From contig JAQGPJ010000038.1 in NCBI GenBank assembly GCA_028293125.1, forward strand, positions 1 through 64,000: a stretch of DNA of 64,000 nt. Direction: 5' to 3'. A model generated the notes under the pieces. That model did not search any database, was not told the DNA's origin, and saw only the letters and a program-made list of their open reading frames with translations. The translations under genes were made by a program, and so were the position numbers. The DNA is from Verrucomicrobiales bacterium (lineage in GTDB: Bacteria; Verrucomicrobiota; Verrucomicrobiia; Verrucomicrobiales; V1-33). Of the stretch, positions 35,367 through 43,899 are shown piece by piece (position 1 is the stretch's first letter; each line of letters opens with the position of its first letter).

Positions 35367-36584
35367 ATGACAAATCATCCCCGATTGACCCGCGCTCTGC
35401 TTTTCCTGTTTCTGATGCCCATGATTCCTGTCCGCGCCGCTGATCCCATCAAAGTCGCGCTCTGGCCTGAAGGCGCGCCCGGAGCGACCGGGCAGGAGCC
35501 CGCCGACCAGCCGTGGGTGGATGTTTACCGCCCGGATGGCAAAGCGCCGGCCAATGGCTGCGCGGTGGTGGTCTGTCCCGGCGGTGGCTACGGCGGGCTG
35601 GCGGATGACCACGAGGGCATCCAGCCCGCGCGTTTTTACAACAGCTTCGGCGTGACCGCCTACGTGCTGCACTACCGGCTGGGCAGTCGGGGCTACCGGC
35701 ACCCGATTGAACTGGGGGATGCCCAGCGCGTACTGCGGCTGGTGCGCTCCCGCGCGGGAGTGGACGGGATCGATCCTTCCCGCCTGGGCATCATGGGGTT
35801 CTCCGCAGGCGGCCATCTGGCGGCGACGGCGGGCACGCATTACGATGCCGGGAATCCCGCTGCGCCCGACCCCGTGGACCGCCAAGGCTGCCGGCCGGAC
35901 TTTCAGGTGCTCTGTTATGGGGTGCTCTCATTTGACCCGGCCATCACCCACAAAGGCTCTGTGCAGAACCTGCTGGGTGACAAAAAGGACGATCCCGCTC
36001 TGATCACCCTGCTTTCCAATGAGCTGCAGGTCACGGACACCACGCCCCCGGCCTTCCTCTTCCACACCGCCGAGGACAAGGCGGTGCCAGTGGCCAACAG
36101 CCTGCGGTTTTTCGAAGCGCTTCAGAAGCACCGCGTTCCCTCGGAACTGCACGTCTATCAGGACGGACCGCATGGCGTGGGGCTGGCTCCCGGCAATCCC
36201 GTGACCGGCACTTGGCCGGACCTGCTGAAGGCATGGATGCGGCAGAATCAATGGCTGGGCCGCGCGCCGCGCACCGCCTTCTCCGGCCGGCTGACCTTCC
36301 ACGGCAAGCCGGTCCTGCGCGGCACCGTGACCCTGACGCCTCTGGACGGCAACCATCCGGTCACGAGTCTGACGGTCCGCGACGGCGCCTTCAAAACCGA
36401 AGCCGGCGACGGGCCGGTGGCGCTGCCCTCGGCGGTGACGGTGACGTATTCTGATGAATCCGATGCCTCCCTGTCCACCGCCACGGGTTTCACCACCACC
36501 GGCAGCCTCGACCGGGCGGCTCCTTCACCGCTGACCTGCCAGCCTTCCGGCGAGGCATCGGTGGTGTGGGACATCCGGAACTGA
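35367..36584 (+). CDS. Secreted alpha/beta hydrolase with C-terminal transthyretin-like domain
   Basis: A secreted esterase-type enzyme of 405 residues from the ATG at 35367. The signal peptide ends in PVRA. The hydrolase domain shows the oxyanion motif CPGGGYGG, the nucleophile in GFSAGGH, the acid in HTAEDKAVPV and the histidine in GPHGVGL. This is typical of the BD-FAE/acetyl-xylan-esterase-like group often annotated beside carbohydrate enzymes. After residue 310 an extra domain (SGRLTFHGKPV...GTVTLTPLDG) resembles the transthyretin-like domains common in Planctomycetes and Verrucomicrobia exported proteins. The next gene, a DUF6807 protein, follows in the same direction after 84 bases. 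Confidence 0.85.
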   Translation: MTNHPRLTRALLFLFLMPMIPVRAADPIKVALWPEGAPGATGQEPADQPWVDVYRPDGKAPANGCAVVVCPGGGYGGLADDHEGIQPARFYNSFGVTAYVLHYRLGSRGYRHPIELGDAQRVLRLVRSRAGVDGIDPSRLGIMGFSAGGHLAATAGTHYDAGNPAAPDPVDRQGCRPDFQVLCYGVLSFDPAITHKGSVQNLLGDKKDDPALITLLSNELQVTDTTPPAFLFHTAEDKAVPVANSLRFFEALQKHRVPSELHVYQDGPHGVGLAPGNPVTGTWPDLLKAWMRQNQWLGRAPRTAFSGRLTFHGKPVLRGTVTLTPLDGNHPVTSLTVRDGAFKTEAGDGPVALPSAVTVTYSDESDASLSTATGFTTTGSLDRAAPSPLTCQPSGEASVVWDIRN

Positions 36585-36668
36585 AGCGGGATCCCGCCTG
36601 CCCGCCGCCGCGCGATTGCGGACTGAAATTGAGCTTGTGCCGCGCCGCCGGAGCGGAGGAGTTAAGGG

Positions 36669-37703
36669 ATGATGATCCATTCCTGCCCTCCGCTCCGGCT
36701 TGCCATTGTCACTGTGGCCGCCGCCGTTGCCGCCGCTGCCGGTCATGTCAAGGCGCAGGAGGCGGCCGCGCCGGCTCCGGCAGCCGCCCAGGTGGCCACC
36801 GCCAAACTGGATGAAGTGAAAAAAACGGTGAGGGTGGAGATTGGAGGCTCGCTTTTCACAGAGCTGATCTACGCCGGTCAGCCGAAGCCGGTGCTGTTCC
36901 CGGTTGTGGGGCCGGAAGGCTTTTTGATGACCCGCCAGTGGCCCATTCTGCCCAAGGCACCCGGCGAGGAGACGGACCATCCCCATCACCGGGGACTGTG
37001 GTTCTCCCATGGGGCTGTGAACGGCGTGGACTTCTGGTCGGAGGTTCCCGGCGCTGGAAAGATCGTGGTGCAAGGACTGCCGGAGATCGTGCCGGGAGGG
37101 CCGGGCGGCAGTGTCACCCTCAAAACGAAGGAGGCCTGGGAGAAAACACCCGGCCAACCGGTGCTGCACTCCGCCACCGTCATCCGACTGGGGGCGGATG
37201 AAGGGGACCGGTATCTGGATTACACCATCACCCTGAACGCCGATCAGGGAGAGGTGCTGCTGGGCGACACCAAGGAGGGCACCATGGCCATCCGGGTGAA
37301 TCCCCTGCTGAACCTGAAGGGGGAGGTGGCCAAAGGATCCGCCGTGAACAGCGCGGGGAATGAAAACCTGACCGCCTGGGGCAAACATGCCCAGTGGGTG
37401 GACTACTGGGCCCCCACGCCTTCCGGAGTGATCGGGCTGGCCTGCTTCGATTCCCCGTCCAATCTCCGCTCCCCCACCACTTGGCATGCGCGGGACTACG
37501 GCCTCATCGCCGCCAATCCGTTCGGACTTCATGACTTTGAGAAGGCCCCCAAAGGGACGGGCGATTATACCATCAAAAAAGGGGAATCCCTGACCCTGCG
37601 CTACCGCTGGCTGTTCCACACCGGCAATGCCAAAACCGCCAAAATCGCGGAGCGCTGGAAGGCTTGGGCGGAGGTGAAGGGATTGATTGATCCCCTGAAG
37701 TGA
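36669..37703 (+). CDS. Secreted DUF6807 (PmoA-like) family protein, second copy
   Basis: An exported protein of 344 residues. An N-terminal hydrophobic signal (CHCxx-free, ending HVKAQ) is followed by an Ala/Pro-rich spacer. The family motif TDHPHHRGLWFSHG is followed by VDFW, as in the copy at 2776-3735, but the two are diverged rather than recent duplicates. A GGAGG-type Shine-Dalgarno sequence lies just before the ATG at 36669. It stands 84 bases downstream of the secreted esterase and probably shares its transcript, which supports a role in carbohydrate handling (inference). Confidence 0.85.
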   Translation: MMIHSCPPLRLAIVTVAAAVAAAAGHVKAQEAAAPAPAAAQVATAKLDEVKKTVRVEIGGSLFTELIYAGQPKPVLFPVVGPEGFLMTRQWPILPKAPGEETDHPHHRGLWFSHGAVNGVDFWSEVPGAGKIVVQGLPEIVPGGPGGSVTLKTKEAWEKTPGQPVLHSATVIRLGADEGDRYLDYTITLNADQGEVLLGDTKEGTMAIRVNPLLNLKGEVAKGSAVNSAGNENLTAWGKHAQWVDYWAPTPSGVIGLACFDSPSNLRSPTTWHARDYGLIAANPFGLHDFEKAPKGTGDYTIKKGESLTLRYRWLFHTGNAKTAKIAERWKAWAEVKGLIDPLK

Positions 37704-37845
37704 AGCGATGAGGAGCTGAGAGCTTTCAGCGGGTGGGGCTTTTGGGGCAGGCTCAGACGCCATGGTGGAAGCCACCGGAAAGAAATGTCAGGAATAATGA
37801 ATTTCCGGATGCGTTCCCGCGTTTCAGGCCTTTCAGAGTCTCCTC

Positions 37846-39813
37846 ATGGCTTGGCGTTTTACCCGATTTGTGCCCATCCTGCTGCCGCCTCTGGCGGCAG
37901 TGGTTTGTTTTGTATGGTCAGCACAAAGGCGGTCAGGGCTGGCCGGACAGGGCGGGGCCGGGGGCAGCGGACGGAGGGAGGCAGTTCCGGAACAGGCATC
38001 CGCACTGGCCGCGGGCGATTTGGAGACGCTGGGGAAATTGAGGCTGTTCGAGGCCCGGGTGGCCGCGGCACCGGATGTCCTAACCTTGACGGAGGTCTGG
38101 AGGGAGCTGCAGGATGGCGTCCCTGTGGATTGGATCAAAAACCGGCTGGGAAGTCGGATTTACAACCGCATGCTGGATCTGGATCCAGTGGCGGGCTGGA
38201 ACTGGGCGCAGTCCTTTCCGGGCGATAACCCGCCGGCCCTGATGGATTTTGTTCGGGTTTGGGGAGCCCGCGATCCAGCGGCGGCGGCAGCGGCGGTGAT
38301 GGCTTGGCCCGGGAATCATCAGCTCGCACTGGATCAGGTGGCGCAGGGCTGGGCCGGGGTGGATCCTGTGGGGTTTTTGAATGCCGGGACTTTGGATGGC
38401 TGGAAAATGATCGGAGGCCAGCCGATGGCGTTTGAGAGAGCCGCATTGGTTCCGCTGGCGGAGAGGGATCTCCCGCTGGCGCTGGCGCTGGCCCCGAAGC
38501 ACTGCCCGGATTACAACCACTTCGCCAAGGATGTTTATGGGATGCTGGCGGACCGCATGATGGAGGAGCGCGGCGTCGAGGGCGCGCTGGCCTGGGCACG
38601 GGAGCTCACGGATTACCCGGCTCCCCTGTATCGCAGACTGATCGCGGAAATCCTGCCAGTGCTGGCGCGCACCGATCCACGGCGGGCGGCCCGCGAATTG
38701 ACGGACGTGATTTCAGATGAGACGAAGGAGGCGGCCTCCCTCATTGCCGGACAGTGGGCGCCGAAGGAGCCGGTAGAAGCTTTGAAGTGGGCCACAAGCT
38801 TGCCGGAGGATGGGCCAACAAATGGTTTCAGCAGCAATGCCAACAGCCAGGCTGCCCTGACCAAAATAGGAGAGGTCATCGGGCCCGATGCTGCCAGGCT
38901 GCTGCGTGTGGCGGGGGAAATGAGCTTGGATCCGGCATTTCCCCCGAGCTTTGCATTACACAAACTGGCACCGCTGATCCTCGGAGCGGGCGGCGGAAAT
39001 CCGGCAAAGTTCACGGCGGACCTGGCTGCGGGTCCATCCGGCAGGTGGCAGGAGGCCTTGGTGGCGGCCAGTATGATGCATTGGTCCATCAGGGACGCTC
39101 CCGCGGCTTTTGCTTATTTATGGATTTTGCCGGAGAAGTTTGCGTCTCTGGCCCGCGAGGTGATGCCCGGAAATTTCATTGGCATATATCTTTCCAAGCT
39201 CACTGCGGAGCAGGCTGCGGAGTTTATTCAAATCCTGCGGGAGGATCCGGCTCGGGCTGATGTCAAAAGTCCGTATATGCAGAGTGAAGTATGGAAACAC
39301 ATGGCCATAAAGGATCCCGGGGCGGCCTTGGCTCTTTTGGCGGAATATTCTGAAAGAAGCGCCGATGGCGGAGGGGGAAAAGGAGTGGATGACCATTCCT
39401 GGAGCGCGGTTTACCGGGCTTGGGCGGACCGTGATCCACAGGCCGCCGCTGAACGGGCTCTCACGGTATCCGGGGAAAAACGCGCGGCGGCGATCAGCGG
39501 AGTGGTGGCTGGCTGGGCGGAGTTTGATCCCATGGCCGCGTCAGCGTGGGCCGGCACGCTGCCTGACGGGCCGCTCCGGCAATCAACCGCCGGCCTTCTG
39601 GCCAAGGCCCTGATTTGGGTGGAGCCGTCGTCGGCTTTTGCATGGGCCATCAGCATGGGTGAGGGGGACGACCGCAGCGGGATGCTGGAAAGCGCTCTGC
39701 AGGCCTTGGCGCGGGAGGATTTTGAGGCAGTCAGGAAGGCGCTCGAAAATCCGTCGCTTTCAGCAGGCAGCCGCGATCATTTTTCAAAAATTCTGGACCG
39801 TTTGCCGAAATGA
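37846..39813 (+). CDS. Exported helical-repeat protein, unknown (first of a coupled pair)
   Basis: A protein of 655 residues with an N-terminal membrane anchor or signal (about 8-25) and a long alpha-helical body. The body contains repeats of about 35 residues built on the pattern W-A-x-x-D-P-x-A-A-x-x-W-A (for example WGARDPAAAAAAVMAWPG, WAGVDPVGF, WADRDPQAAAERAL, WAEFDPMAASAWAG), resembling TPR/HEAT-type arrays. Such Asp-Pro repeat proteins are expanded in Verrucomicrobia; the function is not known. Its TGA overlaps the ATG of the next gene by four bases. Confidence 0.8.
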   Translation: MAWRFTRFVPILLPPLAAVVCFVWSAQRRSGLAGQGGAGGSGRREAVPEQASALAAGDLETLGKLRLFEARVAAAPDVLTLTEVWRELQDGVPVDWIKNRLGSRIYNRMLDLDPVAGWNWAQSFPGDNPPALMDFVRVWGARDPAAAAAAVMAWPGNHQLALDQVAQGWAGVDPVGFLNAGTLDGWKMIGGQPMAFERAALVPLAERDLPLALALAPKHCPDYNHFAKDVYGMLADRMMEERGVEGALAWARELTDYPAPLYRRLIAEILPVLARTDPRRAARELTDVISDETKEAASLIAGQWAPKEPVEALKWATSLPEDGPTNGFSSNANSQAALTKIGEVIGPDAARLLRVAGEMSLDPAFPPSFALHKLAPLILGAGGGNPAKFTADLAAGPSGRWQEALVAASMMHWSIRDAPAAFAYLWILPEKFASLAREVMPGNFIGIYLSKLTAEQAAEFIQILREDPARADVKSPYMQSEVWKHMAIKDPGAALALLAEYSERSADGGGGKGVDDHSWSAVYRAWADRDPQAAAERALTVSGEKRAAAISGVVAGWAEFDPMAASAWAGTLPDGPLRQSTAGLLAKALIWVEPSSAFAWAISMGEGDDRSGMLESALQALAREDFEAVRKALENPSLSAGSRDHFSKILDRLPK

Positions 39814-41465
39814 AACCCGCCACAAAGATCACCATACCGCTGGCTCTGAGCCTGGCGCTGGGCAGTGCCGGATGGTGGCTCGGATCGCGTTCCATAAAGG
39901 CGACTCCGGCACTTCAGTCCCCGTCCGAGGTGTCCGGCGCGGAACTGTCCCCCACAGCCTTGGAAAGGGAATTCCGGGAACTTCTCAAGCTGGCTCCCCA
40001 GGACTGGCCGGACCGCCTGCGCCGCGCCTTCAAACAGAAAAACAACGACGAAATCAAATGGGTCGCGGAGCGCTGGGCGGCGCACGACCCGGTCTCCCTT
40101 CTGGCCTTCACGCAGTCGGCGGAAGGCCTGGGATTCCACGGCGATTACGTGCCGGGCCGGATGATCGTTCAGGATTGCTTTGACGACTGGCTGCGCGGAG
40201 ACATGACCGGCGCTCTCGCCGCAGTGGAGCGCCTGACGGCGGAATTCCACAATTATGAGGACCCGATTTCGTTGGGCGTCTGGTTGGAGATCCTGCCTTC
40301 GCTGATGAGAGTGGATCCCACCCGCGGCATTCAGTTTCTTGTGGACCATCCTGACGTTATGGCCACCGGGGGGCTCAGCCTGGATGAGTATCGGAACTTG
40401 GCTCCCTTGGTGCCCGGCATGCCAGCCTGCGGGGGCCGCCCCCCCCTGATGCACAGTATTTTTTATGCCATCCGCCATGATCCCGAGAGGGAGAAAGGCC
40501 AAAAGGACGGACTGGCGTGGCTGGAAAAACTTGATCCGGTGCAACGTTTGGAGGCGGTGCCGGACCTGCCGTCTCTGGACCGGGAGTATCCGGACCGGGA
40601 GGAGGCTGAAAAAGTCCACAGCCTTCTGAAAAAGGCTTTTCCTCCGGAGGCCTTGGCCGCTCTGGATGGGAAAATTGACGGAATAGCCGAACCTAAAAAG
40701 ATCGGTTTGCTGGCCCAGTTACACGTTCTGCACGATCCAAAAGCCGCGATGGACTGGGCGGCCGGTCTGAAAGGGCAGGACAAATTAACGGCCTTGACCG
40801 GCATTCTGGAGGTCAATGTGCCGGACAAAGTGGAGGGAGCCGGGGCTTTTCTGGAACAATTTCCTTTGGGCCCCCTGCACAACCGCGCTCTGTCCAAGAT
40901 TATTTCAAATCTGCTTGCCGCCGCAGGGCCGCGGCCGGTGGCGGATTGGCTGATTTCTCTTCCCAACGCCCGCGACACCAATGCCGGCATCGCTCAGATG
41001 ATGGCCAATTGGACGCGGAACCAGCCTTCCGACTGCCTTACATGGGTTGGATCCCTTCCTCCCGGCCCTCTGCGGCTGAAAGCTGCCTCTGAAGTGTTGA
41101 ACGGCGTCCACAGCGACGCGGACAGACTCCCCATGGTCGCCCGCCTGCCGGAAAGCTTTGGGGTGGAGGTGTTGAATCATTTCTGGGGAAATCTCATGAG
41201 AGGCGATTTCCGCTCGCTTGCCGAGGCGGCCGCCCAGCACCCTCCCGGCCTCATCCGCGAGGCCGCCATGCTCAACGCCTCCCGTGGTGCCTACAGGGTC
41301 TTCTCCGGATACAACCAAGCCTGGCTGGACTGGGCCTCGGTCCTCCCCATGCCCGCCGACCGCGCCGCCGCCCTGCGCGGCGCTGAGGCAATAGGAGACA
41401 GTGCCTATTGGGGGGAAGGGATCCGGAAGAAAGCGGGACAGCAATTGATCGGCAACGGTTTGTGA
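39810..41465 (+). CDS. Exported helical-repeat protein, unknown (second of a coupled pair)
   Basis: A protein of 551 residues of the same family as its upstream neighbour, with an N-terminal hydrophobic segment (about 8-25) and the same Asp-Pro helical repeats (WAAHDPVSLLAF, VDPTRGI, HDPKAAMDWA, WLISLPNARDTNAG). The ATG overlaps the previous stop (ATGA), so the two proteins are probably made in a fixed ratio and may form a complex. No enzymatic motif is visible. Confidence 0.8.
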   Translation: MKPATKITIPLALSLALGSAGWWLGSRSIKATPALQSPSEVSGAELSPTALEREFRELLKLAPQDWPDRLRRAFKQKNNDEIKWVAERWAAHDPVSLLAFTQSAEGLGFHGDYVPGRMIVQDCFDDWLRGDMTGALAAVERLTAEFHNYEDPISLGVWLEILPSLMRVDPTRGIQFLVDHPDVMATGGLSLDEYRNLAPLVPGMPACGGRPPLMHSIFYAIRHDPEREKGQKDGLAWLEKLDPVQRLEAVPDLPSLDREYPDREEAEKVHSLLKKAFPPEALAALDGKIDGIAEPKKIGLLAQLHVLHDPKAAMDWAAGLKGQDKLTALTGILEVNVPDKVEGAGAFLEQFPLGPLHNRALSKIISNLLAAAGPRPVADWLISLPNARDTNAGIAQMMANWTRNQPSDCLTWVGSLPPGPLRLKAASEVLNGVHSDADRLPMVARLPESFGVEVLNHFWGNLMRGDFRSLAEAAAQHPPGLIREAAMLNASRGAYRVFSGYNQAWLDWASVLPMPADRAAALRGAEAIGDSAYWGEGIRKKAGQQLIGNGL

Positions 41466-41491
41466 CCGGCCCCGCCTGGCCCTGCCTCAAA

Positions 41492-42337
41492 TCACATGGC
41501 GGGGCGGGGGGTGCCAGGGGGGCTGCCTCCTCCTCCGCTCCGGTTCTCCTCCTCATCCTCGTCGCTGGGCTCATCCGGATCCTCCTCAATCTCCCGCTGC
41601 CACTTGCGGGAGATCCACGGCCGCACCAGTCCGTAGAACAGATAGCCGATGAAGATCACCGCCGGCATGACCTTGTATTTGTAAGCCACCAGGCTCAGCA
41701 CGAACACCGCCGCAAGGAACCACGGGATGGTGCGCTTGGTCCGCCAGGAGAGGCCTTTGAAGCTGGGATACTTCACGGTGCTCACCATCAGGAAGGACAG
41801 CAGCAGCAGCAGCGCGGGCAGGCACCACTTCCACATCCCAAGATCAATCTGCTTTTTGGTGAAGTCGTCCAGCAGCAAGGTCACGGAGCAGATGACACCG
41901 GCGGCGGCGGGGATGGGGCAGCCGGTGAAATCCTTGCTCGGCTTGCCGTTGGCGGTGGCGGCCACGCAGTTGAACCGGGCCAGACGGATGGCGCCGCAGA
42001 GCAGGTAGGCGAAGGCGATGAACCAGCCCGCGCGGTCATTGTCCATGTGGTCGAGCACCAGCTGGTGCATCAGAAACGCCGGGGCTACCCCGAAGCTCAC
42101 AATGTCGGCCAGCGAGTCGAATTCCCGCCCGAAGGGCGACTCCTCCCCCACGGCCCGGGCGATGCGGCCGTCCAGCATGTCAAAGAGGCAGGCCCCCAAA
42201 ATCAGCCAGATGGCCTTGTAAACCTCCTGCGGAGCCGGGTCGTGCCGCAGGAGCAGCATGGCATAGAAACCGCAGAAGAGGTTGCCGGCCGTCATGAGGT
42301 TCGGCCAGAAATGGATTTTGGGGAGGTCCTGATTCAT
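41492..42337 (-). CDS. pssA: CDP-diacylglycerol-serine O-phosphatidyltransferase
   Basis: This membrane enzyme makes phosphatidylserine, the precursor of phosphatidylethanolamine, from CDP-diacylglycerol and serine. The protein has 281 residues. The complete CDP-alcohol phosphatidyltransferase motif D-x2-DG-x2-AR-x8-G-x3-D-x3-D is visible in FDMLDGRIAR...FGREFDSLAD. Several hydrophobic helices follow and the start matches the family (LPNL-like WPNLMTAGNLFCGFYA). A charged Glu/Asp-rich tail (EEDPDEPSDEDEEE) and Gly/Pro-rich end are added. The start at 42337 gives the conserved N-terminus; longer in-frame sequence is the shadow of the rhodanese gene. Confidence 0.93.
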   Translation of the reverse strand: MNQDLPKIHFWPNLMTAGNLFCGFYAMLLLRHDPAPQEVYKAIWLILGACLFDMLDGRIARAVGEESPFGREFDSLADIVSFGVAPAFLMHQLVLDHMDNDRAGWFIAFAYLLCGAIRLARFNCVAATANGKPSKDFTGCPIPAAAGVICSVTLLLDDFTKKQIDLGMWKWCLPALLLLLSFLMVSTVKYPSFKGLSWRTKRTIPWFLAAVFVLSLVAYKYKVMPAVIFIGYLFYGLVRPWISRKWQREIEEDPDEPSDEDEEENRSGGGGSPPGTPRPAM

Positions 42338-42439
42338 TCGGAAAGAGCGGGGCGGTGAAGACGGCGGCGGAGTCGGGAAGCGGCGGCGGTTGACCTCATG
42401 GTAGGCGCGGCTAAGGTGGCGCAAAGAGGAATTTTTGTC

Positions 42440-43006
42440 ATGACCGCCGCACCCGCTTCCGCTCCCGCCATCCACCCTGATACGACCATGGGAGCTCTGC
42501 TCGACGCCTTTCCCGGGGCCCGCCGGGCGCTTTTCGCCAAGTACCATGTGGGCGGCTGCGCCAGCTGCGGTTATCAACTGGGCGAAACCCTGCGCGAGGT
42601 CTGCGCGCGGAATCCCGACATGCCGGTGGAGGAGGCCGTGGCCCATCTGGAGGCCAGCCAAGCCCATGATGCCGCCATGCAGATCAGTCCCGCGGACCTG
42701 AAGGCCGCCTTGGATTCACCGGAGCCGCCCCGCCTGCTGGATGTGCGGTCCCGTGAGGAGTACGAGGCCGTGCGGCTTCCCGGCGCGGATCTCATGACTC
42801 AGCCCCTGCTTCAGGAGTTTTTTCATCAGGGGGACAAAACCCGCCCCGTCGTGGTTTATTGCCACCACGGGCAGCGCAGTCTGGATGCTGCCGCCTATCT
42901 AATCGGCCACGGCTTCCAGGACGTCAAATCCTTGGCGGGAGGGATCGACGCCTGGAGCACGGAGGTCGATTCCACCGTGCCGCGCTACCGGCTGGAGATG
43001 GAGTAG
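42440..43006 (+). CDS. Rhodanese domain protein with N-terminal DUF1858-like domain
   Basis: A cytoplasmic protein of 188 residues. Residues about 10-60 form a small domain with GGCASCGYQLGETL, like the DUF1858/ScdA N-terminal domain seen in redox and metal-centre repair proteins. Residues about 80-185 are a rhodanese domain: LLDVRSREEYE, the active-site Cys141 in VVYCHHGQRS, and LAGGIDAWS. This suggests sulphur transfer or a redox role. A GAGGA Shine-Dalgarno sequence lies 10 bases before the ATG at 42440. It is divergent from pssA. Confidence 0.88.
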   Translation: MTAAPASAPAIHPDTTMGALLDAFPGARRALFAKYHVGGCASCGYQLGETLREVCARNPDMPVEEAVAHLEASQAHDAAMQISPADLKAALDSPEPPRLLDVRSREEYEAVRLPGADLMTQPLLQEFFHQGDKTRPVVVYCHHGQRSLDAAAYLIGHGFQDVKSLAGGIDAWSTEVDSTVPRYRLEME

Positions 43007-43036
43007 GGAAGGAGCGGTCGGCAGGACTTTTCCGCC

Positions 43037-43690
43037 TCAGGCGGCGGTGGGAGCCGCCGCAAAGTCGCTCATTGTTCGCAGGATGAGGGCGATGGAGCAG
43101 GCTCCGGCGTCGGGATGGCCGATGCTGGCCTGACCCAGGGTTTTGGCGCGGCCCAAGGTGGCGATCATGGCCTTGGAGGCGTCGCGGCCGGCTTCGGCGG
43201 CTTCGGCAGTGGCGGCGAGGGCCTCCGAAATCGGCAGGCCGGCGGACTCCACGGCTTTGGCGGCGGCGGGATGCAGGGCATCGATCATGGTTTTGTCACC
43301 GGGCTTGGCCTTGCCGCGGGCCATTACTCCCTCCGTGGCGGAGTGGAGCATTTTGCCCAGACCCTCGGAGTCAAAGGACTCCGCGGCGCTCAGGGCCTTG
43401 CCGCCCTCGCGGAACAGGGTGCCGAAGATGGCGCCGCTGGCGCCGCCCATGGAGGAGATCATGGCCATGCCGGCGGTGGAGAAAAGCTTGCCGATGCCCT
43501 CGGAGGGATCCAGAGGCTCCAGCTTTTCTTTCACCGCATTGAAGCCGCGGGCCATGCCCAGACCGTGGTCGCCGTCGCCCAAGTTCCGGTCGGCTTCGCT
43601 CAGATACGGTTCGGCGGCGATGACCGCGTCGGCGACGATGAGAAGCATGGCTTTGACCTGTGGGGCGTTGAGGGAGGTGGTGGACGACAT
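43037..43690 (-). CDS. DhaL-type dihydroxyacetone kinase subunit, orphan
   Basis: A cytoplasmic protein of 217 residues matching the ADP-binding L subunit of dihydroxyacetone (or tetrulose) kinases. Motifs are NLGDGDHGLGMARG (metal-binding aspartates), GGASGAIFGTLF, KPGDKTMIDAL, and IGHPDAGACS near the end. Length fits DhaL (about 210). DhaL needs a DhaK partner that holds the sugar, and normally dhaK lies next to it. No dhaK or PTS dhaM is seen in this window, so the partner may be elsewhere. Its product ends convergently with the rhodanese gene, 30 bases away. Confidence 0.88.
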   Translation of the reverse strand: MSSTTSLNAPQVKAMLLIVADAVIAAEPYLSEADRNLGDGDHGLGMARGFNAVKEKLEPLDPSEGIGKLFSTAGMAMISSMGGASGAIFGTLFREGGKALSAAESFDSEGLGKMLHSATEGVMARGKAKPGDKTMIDALHPAAAKAVESAGLPISEALAATAEAAEAGRDASKAMIATLGRAKTLGQASIGHPDAGACSIALILRTMSDFAAAPTAA

Positions 43691-43758
43691 ATCGGCGGCA
43701 TTCCTGGCGCGTGGGAGCGCGGGGGGGAAGAGGAAATTTTGGGGATTTCGCTTTGGAA

Positions 43759-43812
43759 GGGGAGGGGGCGCGGGGAGGAGAGGGAGGGGTTATTTGTTAT
43801 TGGTTATTGGGA
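43759..43812 (+). repeat. G-rich run plus TTATT motif, copy 1
   Basis: Five G-runs (43759-43789) able to form a G-quadruplex are followed immediately by GGTTATTTGTTATTGGTTATT. A similar composite occurs in the same orientation at 48034-48074. It lies in the divergent region between dhaL and rarA. Confidence 0.45.
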
Positions 43813-43899
43813 AGAGTGGATGGAAGGCGCAGGTTTTGGGGGAAGGGATTGGAATTGTTTTTCCCTTCCATAGAGGAGGTTTTGGCGGGACGCTGGGGG

